Translations under genes and position numbers: made by a program
Notes under the pieces: generated by a model
The model's input: the letters and a program-made list of their open reading frames with translations, nothing else
What the model was told of the DNA's origin: nothing
Databases searched by the model: none
Source: Microbacterium sp. LKL04
GTDB lineage: Bacteria; Actinomycetota; Actinomycetes; Actinomycetales; Microbacteriaceae
Reading direction: 5' to 3'
Assembly (NCBI RefSeq): GCF_900102005.1
Contig: NZ_LT627736.1
Span: 1,178,001 to 1,242,000, forward strand
DNA: 64,000 nt
Shown: positions 45,288 through 53,163 of the stretch, one piece after another
How the letters are laid out: every line of letters starts with the position of its first letter
Position numbering within the stretch: position 1 is the stretch's first letter

Positions 45288-47005
45288 CGCGCCCCGCCCA
45301 GGGGGATGTCCGCCCCGGGGATGGCCGCGAGGAGCCGCTTCGTGTAGTCCTGAGCGGGCGTGGTGAAGATCTCGTCCACCGTTCCCTGCTCGACGACGCG
45401 CCCCTGCTCCATGACGCAGACCATGTCCGCGGCGACACGGACGACCGCGAGGTCGTGCGTGATGAAGAGATACGTCAGGTCGAGCTCGGACTGAAGGTCG
45501 GCGAGCAGGCGCAGGATCTGATCCTGAACGAGAACGTCGAGGGCCGACACCGCCTCGTCGAGGACGACGATCGACGGCTTGAGTGCCAGCGCACGCGCAA
45601 TGGCGATGCGCTGCCGCTGGCCGCCGGAGAGCTCGTTCGGGTACCGCCAGGCGACCTCGCGCGGAAGCGACACCTGCTCGAGGAGCTCGAACACGCGCTC
45701 GCGACGCGACTTCTCATCCCCCACTCCGTGCACACGCAGCGGCTCGGCGATCAAGGCGCCGATGCTCCGGAGCGGATCGAGGGACCCGTAGGGATCCTGG
45801 AACACCGGCTGCATACGGCTGCGGAGGGCGAAGACCTCTTTGCGGCTCATGCCCGAGGTGTCTTCACCGTCCACCAGAACCGAGCCGCTCGTCGGCTTCT
45901 CGAGCTGCAGGACCATCTTGGCGACCGTGGACTTGCCCGAGCCGGACTCCCCCACCAGTGCGAGGGTCTTGCCCCGCGGGATCTGGAAGGACACTCCGTC
46001 CACCGCGCGGAACGGCTCACTGCGGAAGCCACCCGACCGGATCTTGTACTCCTTGACGAGGTCGCGGACCTCGACGACGGGCGTGGCAGCAGCCATGTCG
46101 TCGATGTGCTCGACACCCCGCCGCTCGACGACGGCCTGGATCCGCTGCGAGGCGATGCTCGGAGCGGCAGCGACGAGGCGCTGCGTGTAGGGGTGCTGCG
46201 GCGCTTCGAGGATGAGGCGGCTAGGCCCGGACTCGACGATCTCGCCCTGGTTCATCACGATGATGCGGTCCGCACGTTCGGCGGCGAGACCGAGGTCGTG
46301 CGTGATGAAGAGCACAGCGGTGCCCTTCTCGCGCGTGAGCGACGCGAGGTGATCGAGGATGACGCGCTGCACCGTCACGTCGAGCGCGCTGGTCGGCTCA
46401 TCGGCGATCAGGAGCTTCGGGTCGGCCGCCAGACCGATTCCGATCAGCGCCCGCTGGCGCATGCCGCCCGAGAATTGGTGCGGGAACTGGTGCATGCGAC
46501 GCTCGGCATCCGCAAGCCCTGCCTGCTTCAACACCTCGACCGCGCGCTCCCGCGCCTGCCTGCGGGTCGATGCCAGCCCGTTCGCGCGGACGGCTTCCTC
46601 GACCTGGAATCCGATCGACCAGACCGGGTTCAGGTTCGACATCGGGTCCTGCGGAACGTAGCCGATGTCGCGCCCGCGGATGGATTCCATCTCACGACGA
46701 CCAGCGCTGAGGAGATCGACACCGTCGAGCGAGATCGATCCACCCGTCACGGCGCCCGTCCCGGGAAGCAGGTTGATGACGGCAGCTGCGGTCGTCGACT
46801 TGCCGGAACCGGACTCGCCGACGATCGCGACCGTCTCGCCCGGGAAGACATCGAGGTCGACACCGTGGAGGACCTCGCGCGCCTTCTTCCCTGTCCCGAA
46901 GGACACGGTCAGGTCACGGATCTGCAGAAGGGGCTGCGACACGGCGCTCTCCTTGTGGCCGGCGCGCAGGCGTGCGCGGCTGGTGGGGTTCTCGATATCA
47001 CTCAT
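45284..47005 (-). CDS. Dual ABC ATPase, peptide transporter system 2
   Basis: A 573-residue fused ATPase. Domain 1 has GESGSGKSTTAAAV, FSGGMRQRALIG and LLIADEPTSALDVT. Domain 2 has GESGSGKSTVAKMV, LSGGQRQRIAIA and IVVLDEAVSALDVL. Unlike the system 1 ATPase, the C-terminal Cys-rich Opp motifs are absent from both halves, making it 136 residues shorter. ATG 47005 overlaps the permease stop as ATGA. Confidence 0.92.
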   Translation of the reverse strand: MSDIENPTSRARLRAGHKESAVSQPLLQIRDLTVSFGTGKKAREVLHGVDLDVFPGETVAIVGESGSGKSTTAAAVINLLPGTGAVTGGSISLDGVDLLSAGRREMESIRGRDIGYVPQDPMSNLNPVWSIGFQVEEAVRANGLASTRRQARERAVEVLKQAGLADAERRMHQFPHQFSGGMRQRALIGIGLAADPKLLIADEPTSALDVTVQRVILDHLASLTREKGTAVLFITHDLGLAAERADRIIVMNQGEIVESGPSRLILEAPQHPYTQRLVAAAPSIASQRIQAVVERRGVEHIDDMAAATPVVEVRDLVKEYKIRSGGFRSEPFRAVDGVSFQIPRGKTLALVGESGSGKSTVAKMVLQLEKPTSGSVLVDGEDTSGMSRKEVFALRSRMQPVFQDPYGSLDPLRSIGALIAEPLRVHGVGDEKSRRERVFELLEQVSLPREVAWRYPNELSGGQRQRIAIARALALKPSIVVLDEAVSALDVLVQDQILRLLADLQSELDLTYLFITHDLAVVRVAADMVCVMEQGRVVEQGTVDEIFTTPAQDYTKRLLAAIPGADIPLGGAR

Positions 47006-47943
47006 CGCTGTGCCCTCGACTTCGGGTCGACGGCGTCACGGAGGAGCTCACCGAGCGTGATGAAGGCGAGCACCGAAACGGTGAGGGCGAGCGACGGCCA
47101 GAACAGCGCCATCGGGGCCGACCGGATCTGGTTCTGCGCTTGGCTGATGTCCAGACCCCATGACACGGTCGAGCCGCCCAGGCCGACACCGAGGAAGGAC
47201 AGCGTCGACTCCGCGACGATCGCGGTGCCGAGGCTGAGGGTCGTGACCACGATGACCGGGGCCATCGCATTCGGCAGGACGTGCGTGACCATCGTCCGGA
47301 AGCGCGACAGACCGATCGAGATCGACGCCGTCACGTAATCGGACTGCTTGACCCGCAGGACCTCGGCTCGCGCGATGCGCGCCGTGCTGGCCCACGAGAA
47401 CCCGCCGATCGCGAGAGCGAGGACGAACTCGTTCCGATAGTCGGCCAGGACGGACATGACGACGACCGCCGCGATGATGTAAGGAATGGTGAAGAAGACG
47501 TCACCGACGCGGGAGAGCACGGTGTCGAGGAACCCGCCGTAGAAGCCGGCGAGAGCGCCCATGATGACGCCGATGACCGTGGAGATGAGCGTCGCCATCA
47601 CACCGACGATCATCGACGTGCGGGTGCCGTGGACGACGCGCGACCAGATGTCGCAGCCCTGCCGGTCGAAGCCGAGCGGGTGCCCCGCGGTGGGATCGCC
47701 GTTGCTGTTGTCCAGGCTGCAGACGCCACCGGACGGCGCCACCGACGTGAAGAGCGTCGGGGCCACCGCCATGGCGACGATGATCGCGCACAGCAGGACG
47801 GAGATCCAGAAGGTGGGACGCCGGCGCAGGTCGCGCCACGCGTCGATCCAGAGATTGCTCTTCTTCTCGCCCAGTCGGAGCTGGTCGACGGGGACCGATT
47901 CCGTGTTCGTCGGCGCGACGTAGTGTGCGGAGTTACTTGACAT
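47002..47943 (-). CDS. Peptide ABC transporter permease, DppC type, system 2
   Basis: A 313-residue permease with a first membrane segment about 45-66, an outside loop with SLDNSNGDPTAGHPLGFDRQG and the EAA loop KQSDYVTASISIGLSRFRTM. The outside loop has two Cys (VCSLDN and GCDIW) that may form a disulfide. It overlaps the upstream permease by 11 bp and the downstream ATPase by 4 bp. Confidence 0.92.
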   Translation of the reverse strand: MSSNSAHYVAPTNTESVPVDQLRLGEKKSNLWIDAWRDLRRRPTFWISVLLCAIIVAMAVAPTLFTSVAPSGGVCSLDNSNGDPTAGHPLGFDRQGCDIWSRVVHGTRTSMIVGVMATLISTVIGVIMGALAGFYGGFLDTVLSRVGDVFFTIPYIIAAVVVMSVLADYRNEFVLALAIGGFSWASTARIARAEVLRVKQSDYVTASISIGLSRFRTMVTHVLPNAMAPVIVVTTLSLGTAIVAESTLSFLGVGLGGSTVSWGLDISQAQNQIRSAPMALFWPSLALTVSVLAFITLGELLRDAVDPKSRAQR

Positions 47944-48862
47944 AGCGGATCCTCGGGTCGAGCAGGCCGTAGAGAAGGTCGACGACCAGGTTCACCAGCA
48001 CGTAGATCACGACGAAGATCGTGACGAACGACACCACGGTCGGCGTCTCGCGCTGCGTGATCGCCGTGAACAGCGTGTTGCCCACGCCGGGCACGTTGAA
48101 GATGCCCTCGGTGACCGTGGCGCCGACCATCAGGATGCCGAACTGGGTCGCCGTGTCGGTGACCATCGGGATCATCGAGTTGCGGAGGACGTGCACGGGG
48201 ATGACGCGTCGCCGCGAGAGGCCCTTCGAGTAGGCCGTGCGGACCCAGTCCTGACCGAGCGTCTCGATCATGGAGGCACGAGTCAGCCGCATGCTGGACG
48301 CGTAGATGCTCAGACCGAGCACGATCGCGGGGAGCCACAGGTCGCCCCAGTCGTTGCGACCGCCAACCGTCGGTCGGAACCACCCGAGCTGCACGCCGAG
48401 GAAGTACTGGGCGAGGAAGCAGAGGACGAAGATCGGGATCGCGATGAAGATGAGCGCGGTGACGAGCGCGCCGTTGTCGAAGATCGATCCCTTCCAGATG
48501 GCGGACAGGGCGCCGACGACGAGCGCAAGCACGAAGGCGATCGCGACCGACATGATCGCGAGGCGCATCGTGACGGGGACGGTACGGGCGAGGACGTCGT
48601 TCACGCTCTGACCGGAGAACGTCGTGCCGAAATCGAAGCGGAAGATGCCGCCCAGATAGTTCGCATACTGGACGATGAACGGCTCGTTGAGCTTGTACTG
48701 CTCGCGCAGCGAGTCGATGACAGCCTGCGGGGGCTGCTTGTCGCCGAACAACGCGGCGACCGGATCTCCGGGCAGACCGAAGACCATGAAATAGATCAGC
48801 AGAGTGGACCCGAGGAACACGGGAATCACCTGCAGGATCCGTCGGAGGATGTAATAGGCCAC
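47933..48862 (-). CDS. Peptide ABC transporter permease, DppB type, system 2
   Basis: A 309-residue permease starting MAYYILRRILQVIPVFLG, with FGLPGDPVAALFGDKQPP and the EAA loop GQDWVRTAYSKGLSRRRVIP. It is a typical OppB/DppB length. It follows the binding-protein gene after a 187-bp gap that contains a strong hairpin, so it should be expressed less than the binding protein. Confidence 0.92.
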   Translation of the reverse strand: MAYYILRRILQVIPVFLGSTLLIYFMVFGLPGDPVAALFGDKQPPQAVIDSLREQYKLNEPFIVQYANYLGGIFRFDFGTTFSGQSVNDVLARTVPVTMRLAIMSVAIAFVLALVVGALSAIWKGSIFDNGALVTALIFIAIPIFVLCFLAQYFLGVQLGWFRPTVGGRNDWGDLWLPAIVLGLSIYASSMRLTRASMIETLGQDWVRTAYSKGLSRRRVIPVHVLRNSMIPMVTDTATQFGILMVGATVTEGIFNVPGVGNTLFTAITQRETPTVVSFVTIFVVIYVLVNLVVDLLYGLLDPRIRYVK

Positions 48863-48992
48863 CCTCGGCCCCCTTTCAGGGAAAAGACGTATCAGTGCTC
48901 ACGCACGAAGAAGGGCCCCGCAACGCGGCGCCCCTGAGTTTCCCATCCTCGACCTCGGTTCCTGAAAGAACGGTGAGATGGACGGGTCACGC

Positions 48993-49028
48993 CACGAGGC
49001 GGTGACGGGTGACCGTCACCGCCTCGTG
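48993..49028 (-). terminator. 16-bp perfect hairpin with GTGA tetraloop after binding-protein gene 2
   Basis: Bases 48993-49008 and 49013-49028 are fully complementary; the loop is GTGA (GNRA class). It begins 22 nt after the stop of the binding-protein gene. It can act as a partial terminator or mRNA stabiliser that favours the binding protein over the permeases. The rest of the 187-bp gap shows nothing else certain. Confidence 0.8.
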
Positions 49029-49049
49029 TGAGGTGATGCTGAGAGCAGA

Positions 49050-50678
49050 TTACTTGGTGATGTTGTAGTACAGCGGCACCGAGTTCCAGCCGAACTCGAC
49101 GTTCTGAACGCCGTCAGCCCAGCCGCCGTTCACGTTCGAGTACCAGAGCGGGATGGCGGGGAGGTCCTCGAAGAGAACCGACTGAGCCTCGAGGAGCGTC
49201 GCGTTGCGCGCTGCCTCGTCGGTCTCGCTGATGCCCTTCGCGAGCAGGTCGTCGAAGTTCTTGTCCGAGTACTTGCCATCGTTCGAGCCGGCGCCGGTCG
49301 CGTAGAGCGGGCCGAGGAAGTTGTACAGGCCGGGGTAGTCGGCCTGCCAGCCGGAGCGGAAGGCGTCGACCTTCTCGTTGTCACGGGCGTCGAGGTAGGT
49401 AGCGAAGTCCGGGAAGGGCTCGCCGACGGCCTTGATGCCGAGGACCTTCGAGACGGAGTTCGACACAGCGTCGACCCATGCCTGGTGGGGACCGTCAGCG
49501 TTGTAGGAGATGGTGAAATCCTTGCCGCTGTACGGCTTGATGGCGTTCGCCTCGTCCCACAGCTGCTTGGCGAGCTCGGGGTCGTACTCGAGGACGTCGT
49601 TACCGGGGACCGTGTCGCTCCAGCCGTCGATGACCGGCGACGTGAAGTCCTTCGCCGGCGTGCGGGTGCCCTTGAAGATGACGTCGGTGATCTGCTCGCG
49701 GTTGATCGCGTGGGAGATCGCCGCGCGGCGCAGCTTGCCCTCTTCGTCGGTCTGGAAGCCCTCGAGCCACTCGGGGATCGTCAGCGACTGGAAGATCGCG
49801 GCGGGCTGGTTGACCGAACGGTCGTCCAGGTCGGTCTTGTAGTTCTCGAGTGCGCTGTCGGGAATCGAGTCGAGCACGTCGAGGTTACCGGCGAGGAGGT
49901 CGGTGTAGGCACCGTCGGGGTTCGGGTAGAAGACGATGTCCAGGCCACCGTTCTTCGGCGTGCGCGGGCCGTCGTAGTCCTCGTTGACGACAAGATCGAT
50001 GCGGACGTTGTGCTGCCACGCGCCTTCCTTGGCCAGCTTGTACGGGCCGTTGCCGATCGGGTTCTCGCCGAAAGCCTTCATGTCATCGAACGCGACGGAC
50101 GGCAGCGGCGCGTACGCCGAGTAGCCCAGGCGCTGCGCGAAGTCGGAGGCCGGCTTGTTGAGCGTGATCGTGAAGGTGTGGTCGTCGACCTTCTTCAGGC
50201 CGGTCAGCTCCGAGTCCTTCTCGTAGCTGAAGCCCTCGATGTCCTCGAAGAAGTACGAGGAGTTCTGCTTGTTGGACGCGAGCGCACCGTAGTTCCACGC
50301 CTTGATGAAGCTGTCAGCGGTGACCTCTTCGTCGTTGGTGAACTTCAGGCCCTTGCGGATCTTGACCGTCAGCTGCGTGGGCGAGTCCGTGGTGATGGAC
50401 TCTGCAGCGTCGTTCTCGACGGCGCCGTCCGCCTTGTAGGAGATGAGACCAGCGAAGATCGAGTCGATGATCTTGCCGCCGCCGACCTCGTTGGTGTTGG
50501 TCGGGATGAGCGGGTTCTGGGGCTCGTTGCCGTTGGTCGAGATGACCTCGGTCGTGGTACCGCTGGAGCTGTTGTCGTCCGTGTTGGTGTCGCCACCGCC
50601 ACTGGCGCAGCCGGCGAGAACCAGGCTGGTCGCACCGAGCAGGGCGAGACCCGCCACGCCGATCTTGTTGCGCTTCAA
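49050..50678 (-). CDS. Peptide ABC transporter substrate-binding lipoprotein, system 2
   Basis: A 542-residue lipoprotein of SBP family 5. Signal peptide MKRNKIGVAGLALLGATS is followed by the lipobox VLAGC. The mature part shows EPQNPLIPTNTNEVGGGKII, KFTNDEEVTADSFIKAW, GNGPYKL and HAINREQI. I chose TTG 50678 after GGAGGA because it gives a standard MKRNK signal; an in-frame TTG at 50690 would add four residues and overlap the ribosome-binding site. It is the first gene of operon 2. Confidence 0.9.
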   Translation of the reverse strand: MKRNKIGVAGLALLGATSLVLAGCASGGGDTNTDDNSSSGTTTEVISTNGNEPQNPLIPTNTNEVGGGKIIDSIFAGLISYKADGAVENDAAESITTDSPTQLTVKIRKGLKFTNDEEVTADSFIKAWNYGALASNKQNSSYFFEDIEGFSYEKDSELTGLKKVDDHTFTITLNKPASDFAQRLGYSAYAPLPSVAFDDMKAFGENPIGNGPYKLAKEGAWQHNVRIDLVVNEDYDGPRTPKNGGLDIVFYPNPDGAYTDLLAGNLDVLDSIPDSALENYKTDLDDRSVNQPAAIFQSLTIPEWLEGFQTDEEGKLRRAAISHAINREQITDVIFKGTRTPAKDFTSPVIDGWSDTVPGNDVLEYDPELAKQLWDEANAIKPYSGKDFTISYNADGPHQAWVDAVSNSVSKVLGIKAVGEPFPDFATYLDARDNEKVDAFRSGWQADYPGLYNFLGPLYATGAGSNDGKYSDKNFDDLLAKGISETDEAARNATLLEAQSVLFEDLPAIPLWYSNVNGGWADGVQNVEFGWNSVPLYYNITK

Positions 50679-50704
50679 AGTGTCCTCCAAGAGACCTAAT
50701 GAAA

Positions 50705-50732
50705 GCCCGGGTCGAGGCTTCGAGACCCGGGC
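50705..50732 (-). other. 5'-terminal stem-loop of binding-protein gene 2 mRNA
   Basis: GCCCGGGTC (50705-50713) pairs with GACCCGGGC (50724-50732). It lies between the predicted transcription start (~50738) and the ribosome-binding site, so the mRNA would begin with a stem-loop, a layout known to slow 5' decay. Confidence 0.55.
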
Positions 50733-50744
50733 GTGATGAGAAGC

Positions 50745-50774
50745 ACACTAAGCAGGCTGAGCGCAATGCGACAA
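50745..50774 (-). promoter_or_regulatory. Promoter of peptide-transporter operon 2
   Basis: -35 TTGTCG (50769-50774) and -10 TAGTGT (50745-50750) with an 18-bp spacer. Confidence 0.55.
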
Positions 50775-50874
50775 ATCCCTCACAAGACCGTTACACAGCC
50801 TTTACTTGGGGAGCTCTGGATGAAGCAGTCTGATAGCTCACGCGTATCGGCACCGGGGGCCGAGCTGGACGTGG

Positions 50875-50880
50875 CATCCT
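50875..50880 (+). promoter_or_regulatory. -10-like hexamer CATCCT of the CPBP gene
   Basis: It lies 6 nt before ATG 50887. The leading base deviates from T. Confidence 0.3.
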
Positions 50881-50886
50881 GACCGG

Positions 50887-51669
50887 ATGGCAGCTTTCGC
50901 GGACTCCCCCTCCCCACACCGCGCGCGGCTGTGGTGGGAGATCGGAATCGTCCTCGCCCTCTCGCTGGGGCGTTCTGCGGTCTATTCGGTGCTCGCTCTC
51001 GTCGAAGCGCTCACACGCGCACCCCTCGGGGATCAGCAGACATCCCTGAACCCCGGGGCGGCGCCCTCGGCCGTATGGGACGTCATCGGCCGGTTCCTCG
51101 ACGCGTTCTTCGCGTTCGCGCCCGTCGCGCTGGCGATCTACCTGCTGTGGGAGCCCGCACGTTCGGGCTTCGCGAAGATCGGCCTGACTTTCGAACGATT
51201 CGGACGCAACCTGGGCGGCGGCGCACTCCTCGTGCTGATCATCGGCGTTCCCGGCCTGGGACTCTATGCGCTCGGCCGCGTTCTGGGCATCACCGTGCAG
51301 GTGGATGCCTCGCCGCTCGATTCGTCCTGGTGGACGATTCCGCTCCTCCTCCTCGCGGCACTCCGCGCGGGCCTTCTGGAGGAGGTCGTCATGGTGGGCT
51401 ACCTCTTCGACCGCCTGCGATTCCTCGGATGGAACACGTGGACGATCATCCTGTCGACGGCGGCGCTGCGCGGGGCGTATCACGCGTACCAGGGTTTCGG
51501 TCCGCTCATCGGGAACATGGCGATGGGCGTCGTCTTCGGATGGGTGTACTCCCGTTGGGGCCGGGTCATGCCGCTCGTCGTCGCCCACGTGCTCATCGAC
51601 ATCATCGCGTTTGTGGGCTACCCCCTCGCCGCCGCCTGGTGGCCCGGCGTGTTCGGCCCGCCGGCGTAA
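50887..51669 (+). CDS. CPBP-family intramembrane metalloprotease
   Basis: A 260-residue membrane protein with about six to seven segments and the CPBP (Abi/Rce1-like) motifs LLEEVVMVGYLFDRL, RGAYHAYQGFGPLIGNM and VVAHVLIDIIAF. The EE pair and both His are present, but the Arg of the usual EExxxR is Val; a Arg occurs eight residues later (FDRLR). The family cleaves or modifies membrane or prenylated peptides; some members give bacteriocin self-immunity. Substrate is unknown. It is divergent from peptide-transporter operon 2. Confidence 0.82.
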   Translation: MAAFADSPSPHRARLWWEIGIVLALSLGRSAVYSVLALVEALTRAPLGDQQTSLNPGAAPSAVWDVIGRFLDAFFAFAPVALAIYLLWEPARSGFAKIGLTFERFGRNLGGGALLVLIIGVPGLGLYALGRVLGITVQVDASPLDSSWWTIPLLLLAALRAGLLEEVVMVGYLFDRLRFLGWNTWTIILSTAALRGAYHAYQGFGPLIGNMAMGVVFGWVYSRWGRVMPLVVAHVLIDIIAFVGYPLAAAWWPGVFGPPA

Positions 51670-51702
51670 CCGGACGCGCGGGCCGGGTTTCGGGCTCCGA
51701 TC

Positions 51703-51775
51703 CCGCGAGACTGCACGTGCGCGCCGAGGCTGCGGCGCGGCGCAGCGGTCTCGTGCGCCGCGTGCTGTCTCGCGG
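51703..51775. repeat. Palindromic intergenic repeat, copy 1
   Basis: A 73-bp imperfect palindrome whose outer arms are CCGCGAGACTGCACG and the complement of CAGCACG-type sequence ending TCTCGCGG. It starts 33 bp after the CPBP stop. It is the most diverged copy in its centre. The rest of the 216-bp gap (51670-51885) is GC-rich without a recognisable gene. Confidence 0.7.
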
Positions 51776-51885
51776 TGGGAGCGGTGCGGGCGACGGTTCC
51801 TCCACCGCGTGCGCGCCGGGCGCGGAGTCCACCAGGCGGGGCGCGATGGTGCACGGGCTGGCGGCGCGCCGCGAACCTCGAGGCC

Positions 51886-52908
51886 ATGCCCTCGAACGCC
51901 GACCTCCTGCCCGTCGCCCGCCCCACTCCTGTCGCCTGCCCGGTACAGCTCGTGCGCGCGCAGGACGTGCCCCACGCCGCCCGCCTCGCGTCACGAGGCG
52001 AGCTCGTGTCGGTCGTGCGCGGGGTCTACTCGCCGACGGCGTCGTGGCGACCCCTCCTCCCGTGGGACCGCTATCTGGCCCGCATCCACGCCACGATCCT
52101 CACGCACCCCGGACTCGTCCTGAGCCACGAATCGGCCGCGGCGATCTGGGGGATGCCGGTGCTCGGCGACCCCGGCGTCGTCCACGCCCTGGGCGACCCG
52201 ACCCGCACTTCGCGCCTGCACGCCGGGCTCCGCCTGCACACGACGACGGGCGCGCGGGACGTCGTCGACCTCGGCGGATTCGCCGCCGTCGCGCCGTCAG
52301 ACTGCGCCGTCGACCTCGCGAGGGCTCGCCATGTGGTGGTGGGGCTCATCGCAGCCGATGCCGCGCTCCGTCTGGATCCGGCGGCATCCGTGGAATCGCT
52401 CGTCGAACAGAATGAGCAGCGACCGAGTTCGCGGGGGCGCCGCATCGCCCGGTGGCCCCTGCATCGCGCCAGGGCTGAGGCGGAGTCCACTCTCGAGTCC
52501 GCGAGTCGGGCGATCATCGAGTTGCTCGGCTACGAGGAACCGGAGCTGCAGACCGAGTGGAGCGGGCCAGCCGTGACCGATCGCACCGACTTCTGGTGGC
52601 CAGGATCGGGGATCGCCGGTGAGGCGGACGGCGACCTCAAGTACGACGGCCGGTTCGGTGATCCCGTGTCTCTGCTGCGCGCGCGCCGCGAGCGGGATCA
52701 TCGTCTCAGGTCGCGAGGCATTCGCTCGGTCGCGCACTGGGGCTGGTCGGATCTCGTCGACCCCGACGCGCTGGACGGCATCCTCCGTGGCGCAGGCCTC
52801 CCGCGCATCGCACTTCCCGACCCGTATCGCCTCGCGACCGCTCGAATCGCGCTCGCCCCGCGCCACTCCGTCCCGAGACTGCACGCCGGCGCCGAGACCG
52901 GGGTCTGA
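51886..52908 (+). CDS. AbiEi-like N-domain / PD-(D/E)XK-like C-domain hypothetical protein
   Basis: A 340-residue protein. Residues about 15-150 resemble the AbiEi-type winged-helix region (RLASRGELVSVVRGVYSP, LSHESAAAIWGMPVLG). The C-terminal part has IIELLGYEEPELQTEW, VTDRTDFWWPG and GEADGDLKYDGRF, matching the E..D.K pattern of DUF559/Vsr-like nucleases. Proteins of this layout are frequent, multi-copy hypotheticals in Microbacteriaceae. No partner toxin gene is adjacent. The last ~12 residues (PRLHAGAETGV and stop) are encoded by repeat copy 2. ATG 51886 is the start; GAACCT 7 nt upstream may be its -10. Confidence 0.65.
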   Translation: MPSNADLLPVARPTPVACPVQLVRAQDVPHAARLASRGELVSVVRGVYSPTASWRPLLPWDRYLARIHATILTHPGLVLSHESAAAIWGMPVLGDPGVVHALGDPTRTSRLHAGLRLHTTTGARDVVDLGGFAAVAPSDCAVDLARARHVVVGLIAADAALRLDPAASVESLVEQNEQRPSSRGRRIARWPLHRARAEAESTLESASRAIIELLGYEEPELQTEWSGPAVTDRTDFWWPGSGIAGEADGDLKYDGRFGDPVSLLRARRERDHRLRSRGIRSVAHWGWSDLVDPDALDGILRGAGLPRIALPDPYRLATARIALAPRHSVPRLHAGAETGV

Positions 52909-52943
52909 CCCCGCAGTCTCATGCGTCGCGTGCAGTCTCGCGG
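52872..52943. repeat. Palindromic intergenic repeat, copy 2
   Basis: A 72-bp copy: outer arms CCGAGACTGCACG and CGTGCAGTCTCGCGG, inner GCGCCGAGACCGGGGTCTGA. Its left half forms the 3' end and stop codon of the preceding gene. Confidence 0.85.
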
Positions 52944-53029
52944 AAGGTCGGGCGAGCGCGGCGGCTCGCCACCACGCCTCGAGCGGTCGCGGTGCGTGGT
53001 CCAGCCGCCCAGCCCGCGTGCCGCCCCCG

Positions 53030-53102
53030 CCGCGAGACTGCGCGCACGCGCCGAGACCGGTGTCTCAAACCCCAGTCTCGGCGACCACGTGCAGTCTCGC
53101 GG
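53030..53102. repeat. Palindromic intergenic repeat, copy 3
   Basis: A 73-bp copy with the best-preserved symmetry: CCGCGAGACTGC at the left end and GCAGTCTCGCGG at the right, with inner CGAGACCGGTGTCT / CCCCAGTCTCGG arms. It lies 62 bp past the gcvP stop and could end gcvP transcription. Between copies 2 and 3 (52944-53029) I see no gene. Confidence 0.88.
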
Positions 53103-53163
53103 ACCGAGCCCGCCCGGGCACGGACGCGCCCGCAACGCCCGCCCCGCCGGGCCGAGCCCAGCG

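Noticed and set aside
51703..53102. CRISPR array
   Set aside because: The three repeats are long palindromes with unequal spacing (over 1 kb and 86 bp), no uniform spacers and no cas genes.
51703..53102. Insertion sequence or integron remnants
   Set aside because: No transposase or integrase fragment and no target-site duplications were seen.
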